NCBI GenBank assembly: GCA_958417695.1
Contig: CATZDQ010000087.1
Location: 1-7,157 of the forward strand
Length of the DNA: 7,157 nt
Direction of reading: 5' to 3'
Origin: an uncultured Clostridiaceae bacterium
Lineage (GTDB): Bacteria > Bacillota > Clostridia > TANB77 > CAG-508
The notes below the pieces were generated by a model, which saw only the letters and a program-made list of their open reading frames with translations, was not told where the DNA came from and did not search any database. A program made the translations under genes and the position numbers. Positions 1-6,480 of the stretch are shown here, piece by piece; within the stretch, counting starts at the first letter, position 1, and each line of letters opens with the position of its first letter.

Positions 1-1137
1 AAATAGACTGATAACTTTTCCTCTTGTATAGGATTCTACAGCATTTAAAATGCTTTCTAGACTCTCTGGTGAATGGGCATAATCTATCATAATGGTTAAT
101 TCTTTTTTATTACTTACTAGTTCTGATCTTCCTGGTACTCTTACTTCTAGTAGTGCTTCTTTCATCTGTTCTGCATTACAACCTAATTTCATGCCAATAC
201 AGATAGCAGCTAAAGAGTTATAGACGCTAAATCTTCCAGGAATACAGGTCTTTACTCTTTCATTTCGTTCTCCTATTTTTACTTTAAAATCGACATAGGA
301 GTTTGTGATGGTAATATCCTTAGCTAGCACATTGCAAAAATTATCTATACCATAAGTGGTTATATCACATTCTGGTACTAACTTTGGTACTTTAGCGGCA
401 TATAAATCATCAGCATTCACGAAACCTGTTTTACACATTTTAAATAATTGTAACTTTGACTCAAAATAATCTTCCATGTTAGGGTGTTCTTTTGGACTAA
501 TATGGTCTTCTGAAAAGTTTGTGAAAATACCTATATCAAATTCACAACCAGCTACTCTATGTAATTTTAAGCTTTGTGAGGAAACTTCCATAACCACTGC
601 TTCACAGCCAGCTTGTGCCATATCATAAAACATTTTCTGTAATTTGATGCTTTCTGGAGTGGTTCTATCACTATCTTCTATTTTCTGGTCACCTATATAA
701 GAAGCAATTGTTCCTATAAGACCTACTTTCTTACCAGCCTTTTCTAAGATGGCTTTTGTCATAAAAGCAGTCGTTGTCTTTCCTTTAGTTCCAGTAATCC
801 CAATTAACTTAAATCTTCTAGATGGATTTTTATAAAAGTTACATGCACAAATCGCTAATGCATATCTCGTATCTGGCACAACAATGATGGTTACCCCTTC
901 GGGAATAGCTTTAATAATAGCTTTATCTACATCTGCTTGTGCCATAATAACACTAGCACCTTGTTCTATTGCTTTTGTTATATAGTCATGTCCGTCTACG
1001 GCAAATCCTTTTATGGCTATGAACATACTATCTTTGGTTATATTTCTAGAATCACTGTCTAAATTCTTAATTTCTTTATCTAAAGTTCCCTTTACCTTTA
1101 AGCCTTCCAATCCTGCTAATATTTCTTTTAAATCCAT
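1..1137 (-). CDS. murE: MurE, UDP-N-acetylmuramyl-tripeptide synthetase (C-terminus beyond window)
   Basis: Cytoplasmic ATP-dependent Mur ligase that adds the third amino acid (meso-diaminopimelate or L-lysine) to UDP-MurNAc-L-Ala-D-Glu in peptidoglycan synthesis. I translated 379 residues from the ATG at 1137 to the window edge. The N-terminal UDP-binding domain covers about residues 1-105. The central ATPase domain has the P-loop TGTKGKTT (115-122), TTPES (159-163), MEVSSQSL (183-190), TNFSEDHI (206-213) and K228 in YFESKLQLF, the probable carbamylated lysine. VPGRSE (334-339) and IDYAHSPESL (351-360) open the C-terminal domain. The roughly 100 missing residues hold the motif that selects the third amino acid (DNPR in DAP enzymes), so Lys versus DAP cannot be decided. 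The variant DHISPKEHP in place of the classic DHLDYHG resembles MurE-like proteins I recall from Clostridia. AAGGAG sits 8 nt before the start. Identification is secure; an amidoligase paralogue such as MurT is less likely given the TTPES and VPGR motifs. Confidence 0.95.
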   Translation of the reverse strand, partial: MDLKEILAGLEGLKVKGTLDKEIKNLDSDSRNITKDSMFIAIKGFAVDGHDYITKAIEQGASVIMAQADVDKAIIKAIPEGVTIIVVPDTRYALAICACNFYKNPSRRFKLIGITGTKGKTTTAFMTKAILEKAGKKVGLIGTIASYIGDQKIEDSDRTTPESIKLQKMFYDMAQAGCEAVVMEVSSQSLKLHRVAGCEFDIGIFTNFSEDHISPKEHPNMEDYFESKLQLFKMCKTGFVNADDLYAAKVPKLVPECDITTYGIDNFCNVLAKDITITNSYVDFKVKIGERNERVKTCIPGRFSVYNSLAAICIGMKLGCNAEQMKEALLEVRVPGRSELVSNKKELTIMIDYAHSPESLESILNAVESYTRGKVISLF

Positions 1138-1177
1138 ACAGTTTTCTCCTTTACTTTATTTCTATTTTTCCGTGTAC

Positions 1178-1206
1178 ATTATATCGCTAATTTTTTCATT
1201 TGTAAA
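1178..1206 (-). promoter_or_regulatory. Sigma-A-type promoter of murE
   Basis: On the minus strand there is TTTACA (1201-1206), a 17-bp spacer and a perfect TATAAT (1178-1183). The predicted transcript starts near 1171 and gives a short leader of about 33 nt before the murE ATG. murE therefore does not need read-through from the upstream gene. No operator or riboswitch is visible in the leader. Confidence 0.75.
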
Positions 1207-1280
1207 TGCATTTTTTAGGGAATTTTAGGAGCTACTTTTTTTCTTATTTTATACTTATGCCGCCTTTTCATCTTTTATGA

Positions 1281-1314
1281 GAAAAATAGTAAGGCAACTG
1301 CCCTACTATTTTTC
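1281..1314. terminator. Near-perfect hairpin, probable (bidirectional) terminator between the 91-aa gene and murE
   Basis: Arms GAAAAATAGTA (1281-1291) and its complement (1304-1314) are followed inward by one A/C mismatch and a GGC/GCC pair around an AACT loop. The A-rich/T-rich stem base supplies a U-rich 3' end in either direction. It lies upstream of the murE promoter, so it probably insulates murE from transcription arriving from the right. The rest of 1138-1486 is AT-rich and shows no gene: it holds only the murE promoter, this hairpin and the hairpin at 1445-1482. Confidence 0.6.
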
Positions 1315-1444
1315 GGTTTTATGAAAATAAATTAAAATATATTTTCTTCTATTTTACCTTTTACTCATTTTCTCTTATTCCTTTATATATATCATTGCAT
1401 TAATTACTTACGCTTTATCTCGTACCTAATAATATTATAAGTTT

Positions 1445-1482
1445 AAAGGAGCCCTTTCAACTGCTGTTGAAAGGACTCCTTT
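1445..1482 (-). terminator. Strong hairpin just after the 91-aa gene
   Basis: AAAGGAG (1445-1451) pairs with CTCCTTT (1476-1482) and CCTTTCAAC (1453-1461) with GTTGAAAGG (1466-1474). One mismatch separates them and the loop is four bases, giving 16 base pairs. It begins 4 bp past the stop codon of the 1487-1762 gene. The U-tract is short (UUUAAAC), so it could end transcription weakly or protect the mRNA 3' end, with the hairpin at 1281-1314 as backup. Confidence 0.7.
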
Positions 1483-1486
1483 GAGA

Positions 1487-1762
1487 TTATTGATTACCGG
1501 GGAACTGTACTCCGATAACCTGATTAAAACCGTTCACCGAAACACTGGGTTCTCTGTTACCAAAATAGCTAACGCGGCATCCTTTTGGTACCCAGAGTTC
1601 TTCGTCTTCCCAGATTACAACTACATCATCCCGATGTTTCCTTTCTAAGCTAATCTCATCCAAAGGTACGGAATGAATGTCAGTGAGACCGAAGAGTATC
1701 CCCCCTGCTACCAGTAATACGATTGCAGCCGCTACAACGGCTACAAAATCTTTTTTCCTCAT
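1487..1762 (-). CDS. Small membrane-anchored protein of unknown function (91 aa)
   Basis: I do not recognise the family. The N-terminus is basic (MRKK), followed by one hydrophobic segment (about residues 6-26, VAVVAAAIVLLVAGGILFGL). This predicts a cytoplasmic start and an extracytoplasmic domain of about 65 residues, either anchored or released. The outer part is acidic then beta-like (VVVIWEDEELWVP, 47-59; GCRVSYFGNREPSVSV, 61-76) with a single cysteine (C62), so no internal disulfide. AGGAGG lies 8 nt before the ATG, and a consensus promoter and a strong hairpin flank it, so it looks like a monocistronic, actively expressed gene. G+C is about 47% by hand count over 1501-1740, well above its surroundings, which suggests different ancestry. 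Being a real gene is well supported by its signals; the function is open. Confidence 0.8.
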   Translation of the reverse strand: MRKKDFVAVVAAAIVLLVAGGILFGLTDIHSVPLDEISLERKHRDDVVVIWEDEELWVPKGCRVSYFGNREPSVSVNGFNQVIGVQFPGNQ

Positions 1763-1802
1763 AATTTTTTCCTCCTGTTATATTTTTTTGTATTATGAGT
1801 TT

Positions 1803-1819
1803 TTCACCACTTAGGTGAA
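1803..1819 (-). promoter_or_regulatory. Inverted repeat at the transcript start of the 91-aa gene
   Basis: TTCACC (1803-1808) and GGTGAA (1814-1819) form a perfect 6-bp inverted repeat around five bases. It begins about 2 nt after the predicted transcription start near 1821. It could be a repressor operator or a 5' stem in the mRNA. The sequence alone does not decide. Confidence 0.4.
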
Positions 1820-1827
1820 CTATATCT

Positions 1828-1856
1828 ATTATAACATATTTGTACAAATTTATCAA
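1828..1856 (-). promoter_or_regulatory. Sigma-A-type promoter of the 91-aa gene
   Basis: On the minus strand, TTGATA (1851-1856), exactly 17 bp of spacer and a perfect TATAAT (1828-1833) lie about 60 bp before the ATG at 1762. The -35 box ends only 4 bp from the terminal repeat of the insertion sequence at 1861, so any regulatory DNA further upstream was displaced or comes from the element. Confidence 0.8.
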
Positions 1857-1860
1857 ATTA

Positions 1861-1882
1861 TGTATGGCAATCGCTTAAAAAT
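1861..1882 (+). repeat. Terminal inverted repeat of the ISAs1-like element, copy at low-coordinate end
   Basis: Starts TGTATGGCAATCGCTTAAAA. It matches the inverted complement of the opposite end (3044-3065) at about 20 of 22 positions, differing at G/A in position 13 and near the inner edge. A third copy lies at 6122-6143. Confidence 0.85.
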
Positions 1883-1892
1883 TCATATAGTT

Positions 1893-1920
1893 ATGCCTAG
1901 TTTTATGAAATGCTAGGCAT
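1893..1920 (-). terminator. Hairpin inside the IS end, downstream of the transposase stop
   Basis: ATGCCTAG (1893-1900) and CTAGGCAT (1913-1920) pair perfectly around a 12-base loop, 20 bp beyond the transposase stop. No U-tract follows on the minus strand, so it may be a weak terminator or a block against transcription into the element. Confidence 0.35.
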
Positions 1921-1939
1921 GACTTCAAATATTAATCTT

Positions 1940-2993
1940 TTAATATTTTCTAAAGTCTAACATATATCTCGTTAATTTTCTTTGTAAAGGCATTTTCTTT
2001 GCTCCAAAACTATTGTCTAAACTTGACAAATTAAATACTATTTTTCTTACCATTGACAGGTTATTAATTGAATTTCCTATTCTATTTCTTGAATGGTCTT
2101 CCTCTAAAGTTACATCTAATCTCCAATGTAATCACATTCTATATTCCAATGGTCTCTTATGACTTCTTCTAACTTATCTATATCAATTTTATAGTCTATT
2201 ATATAATAATTATCTGTTTTATTTGTTTCTTCTTCTATAGTCCTTTCTACCCTTACATATGCAATACCTTTAACTGTTTTCCATTTCTTTTTTCTCTTCT
2301 TCCATGATTTTTCTTATCTGTTACTTCTTTCCAAATTATATCTTTATGAGCTTTTCATTTATTTATTTTATCGAAATATTTTTTTATATCTTTCTGTAAT
2401 TCTTTTTGATTTTCTTTTACTTTTAATACATAATGTCCACCTTGTTCTACTATCTTTTTCGTTATTTTTTCTTGTGTTCCGATGGCACTATTGTGATATG
2501 TGCTCCTGTTATATCTAACAACTCTAATAATTCTGGAATCGCTGTTATTTCATTAGACTTTTCTTCTACTTTTATTTGACCTATCGATATCCTATATCCC
2601 TAAAAATGCTGATACTATATATGGCGTATTTCCTCCATGAATTGCATCTGTTGCTGACTTCACCGCTTTTCCATCAATTCTTATATTCTTATCTGTTTTC
2701 TTTTTTATTATCTCTCTAGTCCATTCTATAAATATTTCCATGAATTTTTTTGCTATCCACTGCACTAAATACATCTGATAGGCAGTCATGTGATGGTGTT
2801 CCATTTTCTAATTTTAATAATTTTACAAAGTATTCTTCTTTTAATTTTAGAAAATCTGCTATATTTGTAAAGTCCGTCAATCCACACAATATTCCATATA
2901 TTGTCATTATTAATATATCTATTAATTTGTATTTTTTTCTCTTATATCTCTTGAATCTTCTAATATTTCCAATCTTTCAAATAATGTTTTCAT
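1940..2993 (-). pseudogene. ISAs1-family DDE transposase, multiply frameshifted
   Basis: Reading across frames from the ATG at 2993 gives a near full-length ISAs1-type transposase of about 350 residues. In order, I see MKTLFERLEILEDSRD, then IYGILCGLTDFTNIADF and NGTPSHDCLSDVFS (the N-terminal DDE-associated domain), IDGKAVKS with the first catalytic Asp, VEEKSNEITAIPELLELL, GGHYVLKVKENQKEL, RDHWNIE with the catalytic Glu, and LDVTLEEDHSRNRIGN near the end, stopping at 1940. Breaks are at the A7 run 2932-2938 (one base short), the A7 run 2745-2751 (one extra), near the TAG at 2592-2594, near 2487 (one base lost from the GAT of the second Asp), an in-frame TGA at 2355-2357, near 2288, and near 2132 just before LHW. 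With at least six lesions this is clearly dead, so programmed frameshifting is not needed. Confidence 0.9.
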
Positions 2994-3043
2994 TTGTTAT
3001 ACTTCTTAGAAACATTATACTATATTTCTTTATTTTATACACA

Positions 3044-3065
3044 TTTTTTAAGTGATTGCCATACA
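3044..3065 (-). repeat. Terminal inverted repeat of the ISAs1-like element, transposase-proximal end
   Basis: The inverted partner of 1861-1882, reading TGTATGGCAATCACTTAAAA on the minus strand. A TATAAT (3014-3019) lies between it and the old transposase start at 2993, the likely relic of the transposase promoter. Confidence 0.85.
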
Positions 3066-3356
3066 AGAAAAATATTTCGAACTTTTCTGACATTTTCATT
3101 TATCGGAATGTATTTATTATGAAGAAAAGAATCGAAAACAAATGAAAAGAAAAAAATCATTTTTCACGTCAATAGAAATAAAATGTTAGTTCAATATAAT
3201 TCACAATTTTACTAAAATGCATATTGAATCAAAAATTCCAATCATTCAGTGGTAATATTTATTGCTTCACTATTTTTATAGTATTTATTTGTTATTTTAT
3301 ATTTATTATGCCATTTAACATATAATTTATCTTACGAGTGTATGTTATTTTTTAAG
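3066..3356. other. AT-rich intergenic stretch without a recognisable gene
   Basis: Both strands hold only very short reading frames without ribosome binding sites. For example, the ATG at 3119 on the plus strand stops after eight codons. I see no RNA gene, repeat array or promoter worth calling here. It separates the insertion sequence from the terminator of the 686-aa gene. Confidence 0.6.
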
Positions 3357-3391
3357 AAAAAACCAAGTAGAATTTTACTTTTCTACTTGGT
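3357..3391 (-). terminator. Rho-independent terminator downstream of the pilin-LRR-hydrolase gene
   Basis: ACCAAGTAGAA (3362-3372) and TTCTACTTGGT (3381-3391) form a perfect 11-bp stem with an 8-base loop. On the minus strand the stem runs straight into a U6 tract (complement of 3357-3362). It lies about 150 bp past the stop at 3539. The interval 3392-3538 shows no further gene. Confidence 0.85.
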
Positions 3392-3538
3392 AGTCTCTTT
3401 AAGAACTTTTAGTATTTTCTCTAACTTTTGAAGCTTAATTTATATCTTATTACTTTCTATATATTAGGTCCCATTAATATATTTTTAACATAATGCAATT
3501 TTACGAGTTTAATCTATTCTCCAGTTTATGAAATGCTA

Positions 3539-5599
3539 CTACTTTTTTAATCTTTGTACAAAATCACTAAACACTGATGCATATTGTGAATCACTATAAA
3601 TACCAATGCAGTGTCCTAAACCTTCTGATATATATTTTTGTCTATTAGAAGCTAATATTGCTGCATTATACAATTCATCACACATATTAGTTGGAACTAA
3701 TATATCATCGCTTCCATGTAAAAATAACATTGATAATTTACACTTTGCTACTTGTGTTAATACCGATGTATTTAACAAATCTTCATCTGCATATGCTTGT
3801 TTCATCCACTCTACTGAATTATTAATTTTTTCTTTAAAACTACTTTCGATAACATCTGATTGATTCGTATATTCTTGAATATTTTTAATAGATGTAAATC
3901 CACTATCTTCAATAATTCCAACTACATTTGTTGGTAACGTTTCTCCTGATGCCACACTAACAGCAGTACCTCCCATTGATTGTCCAAATAATACAATATT
4001 GGCACTTGGATTTATTTGGGTAATATAATTTGCCCAGTCAACCAAATCTTTTCCTTCCAACCATCCCAACGTCGTTGGCTTTGCATTGCTCTCTCCATGT
4101 CCTCTTTGATCAATAATCAATAAATTATATCCCGTACCTAATAATTTACTTGCAATTTCTTTCTCATACTCTTCTTTATTCATATTAAATCCATGAGCCA
4201 TAATAATCCAATTCTTATTAATATTCAACTGATTGGCTCCTGAAGCCACTATCTTAGCATATAATGTTATATTATCTCCTACTGTTTTCGCTGTTATATA
4301 AGGTTCTATAGCTATTTTTTCAAAATTATTTACAAGATTTTCCAAATCTCGAATCTTTGAAAATTTTTCTGGAACATATAATTTAAAACCATTTCCTTTA
4401 TACCCCAATTCATAAAATGCTCCCTCATAAATTGTTGGACTACCTTGTAATACAACTTTTCCCTCTAGACTTTCACATGATGCAAAGGCATAACTAATGT
4501 CTGCGACACTTTCTGGAATCAAAAAACGATCTGTTATGATTTTTAGATTTTTACAATTATAAAATAAATAACTAATACTCGTTACGTCTTTTGGAATCGA
4601 AAAATAATCTGATATTTGTGATAAACTAATACACCCAGTAAACATTTCATTAATATTTTTTACGGAATCTGGTAAAGAAAAATTATCAGGAATTTTTTCT
4701 AATAGACTACATCCAGCAAACATTTTATAAGTTGTTGTACAAGATTGCGGAATTGCAAGTGTTGGAACCTGCTTTAAATTTGAGCATTCTGCAAAAAGCA
4801 GGCTCATATCGGAACATTTCCCTGGAATACTCATATGTTCCGGAGTTTTTTGTAAATTTGTGCAAAACATTAACATTCCCTTTAAATATTGAACATTTTG
4901 GGGAATATGCAAATCATCTGGCAAAGTTTGTAATTCTGTTAACCCGGCAAATGTATACATCATTCCTCTTACCAAATCTTTAGTTATTATTCCATTAGCC
5001 TTAACTGCTATATAAGCAGGAATTTCACCTTGAATCGTTCCATTTTTGATACCAGAATCTAAATAGCCCGATGTATAATCTGTTTCTGGATTTTGTGAAC
5101 CGTTTAAATTCCAGCCACCTTCCGTCATATATGTATATGCCCACAAATTCATATTCACTTCATTTCCCCAAGAGTCAATTCCTATTACCCATTTTTCTTC
5201 TTTTTGTTCCTTAATTAACTTTTCTGCCTTTTTAATTAATTCCTCTTCACTTAATTCTATTCTTCCACTGACCTCAATCTGTTTTTCTAAGCTTTTATAT
5301 CGAATTACAATTATGTTTCCTATTATTTCAACTTCATCAACCCCTTTTATTCCAGAGACTTCCATTTTAAAGGCTTCTACATTTAAAGTTCCATCATTTT
5401 CTATATTATTTACTTTCGCCATTTCAATTGCTTCTTCTATAATAGAAATTTCCGTATTTATTTTAGCCTCTTTGGCTTTTGTAATAATGCCACTTTCTCC
5501 GATTAATAAATTAATCGTAATAGAAGCCAAAATTATTAAAACTATTATAGTAATTACCAGTGAAATTAACGTAATACCATTCTTTTTAACTATTTTCAC
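3539..5599 (-). CDS. Surface protein: type IV prepilin-like N-terminus, BspA-like leucine-rich repeats, alpha/beta-hydrolase
   Basis: A 686-residue, three-part protein. Residues 1-36 are prepilin-like: basic leader, G8|I9 cleavage site and a hydrophobic helix (ITLISLVITIIVLIILASI), with Ser where classical pilins carry Glu5. Residues 37-135 are a charged, helix-prone linker. Seven repeats of about 26 residues run from about 216 to 380, each with an (M/L)F..C..L core and a following IP (MFAGC 293-297, MFTGC 319-323, LFYNC 345-349, AFASC 371-375). This is the BspA-like or DUF285-like LRR pattern. The C-terminal hydrolase (about 460-686) has HGF (469-471), DQRGHGES (497-504), nucleophile S541 in GQSMGG, D632 in HGSDDILVP and H663 in GLGHC, so the triad is complete. 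It starts at GTG, 8 nt after AAGGAGG. I infer that a prepilin peptidase processes it and that it is displayed outside the membrane, with repeats for binding and an esterase, lipase or peptidase activity. The substrate is unknown. Confidence 0.9.
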   Translation of the reverse strand: MKIVKKNGITLISLVITIIVLIILASITINLLIGESGIITKAKEAKINTEISIIEEAIEMAKVNNIENDGTLNVEAFKMEVSGIKGVDEVEIIGNIIVIRYKSLEKQIEVSGRIELSEEELIKKAEKLIKEQKEEKWVIGIDSWGNEVNMNLWAYTYMTEGGWNLNGSQNPETDYTSGYLDSGIKNGTIQGEIPAYIAVKANGIITKDLVRGMMYTFAGLTELQTLPDDLHIPQNVQYLKGMLMFCTNLQKTPEHMSIPGKCSDMSLLFAECSNLKQVPTLAIPQSCTTTYKMFAGCSLLEKIPDNFSLPDSVKNINEMFTGCISLSQISDYFSIPKDVTSISYLFYNCKNLKIITDRFLIPESVADISYAFASCESLEGKVVLQGSPTIYEGAFYELGYKGNGFKLYVPEKFSKIRDLENLVNNFEKIAIEPYITAKTVGDNITLYAKIVASGANQLNINKNWIIMAHGFNMNKEEYEKEIASKLLGTGYNLLIIDQRGHGESNAKPTTLGWLEGKDLVDWANYITQINPSANIVLFGQSMGGTAVSVASGETLPTNVVGIIEDSGFTSIKNIQEYTNQSDVIESSFKEKINNSVEWMKQAYADEDLLNTSVLTQVAKCKLSMLFLHGSDDILVPTNMCDELYNAAILASNRQKYISEGLGHCIGIYSDSQYASVFSDFVQRLKK

Positions 5600-5607
5600 T
5601 TTTGTTT

Positions 5608-5614
5608 CCTCCTT
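5608..5614 (-). promoter_or_regulatory. Ribosome binding site that fixes the GTG start of the 686-aa gene
   Basis: A perfect AAGGAGG lies 8 nt before the GTG at 5599-5597. The GTG also places the basic MKIVKKNG leader exactly where a prepilin leader should be. No in-frame ATG gives such a leader. Confidence 0.85.
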
Positions 5615-5632
5615 ATATTTTTGGATTTTTAG

Positions 5633-5743
5633 TTATTTGCGAAACTTAAAAGCATTGCTATCGCTATATCGAATTTTATAAAAACTATATTTTCCTCCGT
5701 TTTTACCAAATATGGTTTTCATAATTGATAGACTCTTTTGCAT
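5633..5743 (-). CDS. Possible small leader ORF before the pilin-LRR-hydrolase gene (36 or 29 aa)
   Basis: An open frame from ATG 5743 (36 codons) or ATG 5722 (29 codons) ends 33 nt before the GTG of the large gene. The product begins MQKSLSIMKTIFGKNGGK and is basic and rich in aromatic residues. No good ribosome binding site precedes either ATG, so it may be chance, a gene relic or a regulatory leader peptide. A 7-bp inverted repeat, ATAGACT (5728-5734) with AGTCTAT (5758-5764), encloses the first ATG. Confidence 0.25.
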   Translation of the reverse strand: MQKSLSIMKTIFGKNGGKYSFYKIRYSDSNAFKFRK

Positions 5744-5752
5744 TATTTTTTA

Positions 5753-5782
5753 ATTACAGTCTATTTTTATTTGATATATCAA
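5753..5782 (-). promoter_or_regulatory. Weak candidate promoter with overlapping palindrome, upstream of the 686-aa gene
   Basis: TTGATA (5777-5782), an 18-bp spacer and TGTAAT (5753-5758) are the best promoter-like pair I see. The -35 is half of a perfect 12-bp palindrome TTGATATATCAA (5771-5782), a possible operator. The leader would be about 145 nt. AT-rich DNA makes chance matches common. Confidence 0.35.
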
Positions 5783-6365
5783 CTTTTACTTTTTATAAAT
5801 GACTCCGTTTTACCACCAGAATCATTTATTAATCGATGGAAAGCAATTATAAGAAAGTATCATAAAATTTGGTCTTATACAAACTCTTAGTATAGTACAA
5901 ATGCAATTTTAATATTTCACTCAATGAAAGATAATTTAGATTTACTCTTTGTTAGACTTCTTTATGTCATTTCTGTAATTAACAATAAATATGTTTTTAC
6001 CATTCGTTAAGTTAAACTAGCTACAAATTGTATTTTCTTTTCAGAATTACATTTAATTTTTTACTTGACGTTTATTAATCAAGCCTTATGCAAATTTTTT
6101 AGCAATTCTGTCAAACTTATCGTATGGCAATTACTTAAAAATTATGAACTTTGTATTATTCTAATACTAACTATTTTTTATAGAGTTTTTCTCCCTTTCC
6201 TTTTTCTTATGTTTTCTAATTTCTTTGTTTTCATACTTTTCTTTTATAACTCCCTATTACCTTTTGGTTAGAATTAATATTCTTACTTTTGTTTCTAATT
6301 AATTATAATATTTCTTTTTATAGTTTTTAATTCTTTATTCAATTTGCCTGATTACAAGTTTGCAT
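5783..6365. other. AT-rich intergenic region without a recognisable gene
   Basis: No reading frame here has both a ribosome binding site and a protein-like product. The longest, plus strand 6065-6271, gives a Phe/Leu/Ile-rich peptide typical of translated AT-rich DNA. The only recognisable item is the solitary insertion-sequence end at 6122-6143. The region may be the remains of a deleted element. Confidence 0.55.
6122..6143 (+). repeat. Solitary third copy of the ISAs1-like terminal repeat
   Basis: GTATGGCAATTACTTAAAAA matches the end at 1862 at 18 of 20 positions and has the same orientation as the low-coordinate end. No partner end and no transposase remains are seen on either side within the window, so it is a relic end or the edge of an excised or decayed copy. 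Confidence 0.7.
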
Positions 6366-6400
6366 AAAAAAACAAATTAGAATTTTTTATTTCTAATTTG
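6366..6400 (-). terminator. Rho-independent terminator downstream of the lectin/FGE-like gene
   Basis: CAAATTAGAA (6373-6382) and TTCTAATTTG (6391-6400) pair perfectly around an 8-base loop, and on the minus strand a U7 tract follows (complement of 6366-6372). It lies about 80 bp after the stop at 6481. Its arrangement and part of its sequence match the terminator at 3357-3391. Confidence 0.85.
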
Positions 6401-6480
6401 CCTTTATCAAATGAGTATTTTCTCATTAAAAATATTCACTTACTTTTAGTTTCATTTTACACTATAAGACTTTTAAAGTA

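Larger units (their letters stand above)
1861..3065 (-). mobile_element. Degenerate ISAs1-family insertion sequence, 1205 bp
   Basis: The ends are inverted copies of GTATGGCAATYRCTTAAAAA, and inside lies a broken transposase with ISAs1-family motifs on the minus strand. The length fits the family's usual 1.2-1.3 kb. No target-site duplication is visible: the flanks TATCAAATTA on the left and AGAAAAATAT on the right differ, as expected for an old insertion. The element cannot move by itself, because its transposase has lost its frame many times. Confidence 0.88.

Noticed and set aside
2745..2938. Programmed frameshifting at the A7 runs of the transposase
   Set aside because: The same gene also has in-frame stops and several other indels, so decay explains the breaks.
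2750..3055. Plus-strand 101-aa frame
   Set aside because: Antisense to the transposase remains, with no ribosome binding site and low-complexity hydrophobic sequence.
1902..3538. Shared 14-mer TTTATGAAATGCTA at 1902-1915 and 3525-3538
   Set aside because: One short AT-rich match with no similarity on either side. Chance is likely enough.
5313..5681. Plus-strand 122-aa frame
   Set aside because: Lies antisense to the prepilin-like N-terminus and linker of the 686-aa gene. The minus-strand frame has domain motifs and a perfect ribosome binding site.
5600..5700. Riboswitch (preQ1 or cyclic-di-GMP type) in the leader
   Set aside because: A few A-rich and GATAGC-like pieces look suggestive, but the conserved core sequences of these classes are not present.
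6065..6271. Plus-strand frame giving a 68-aa hydrophobic peptide
   Set aside because: No ribosome binding site, and its Phe/Leu/Ile-rich content is what random AT-rich DNA gives. It also runs over the solitary IS end.
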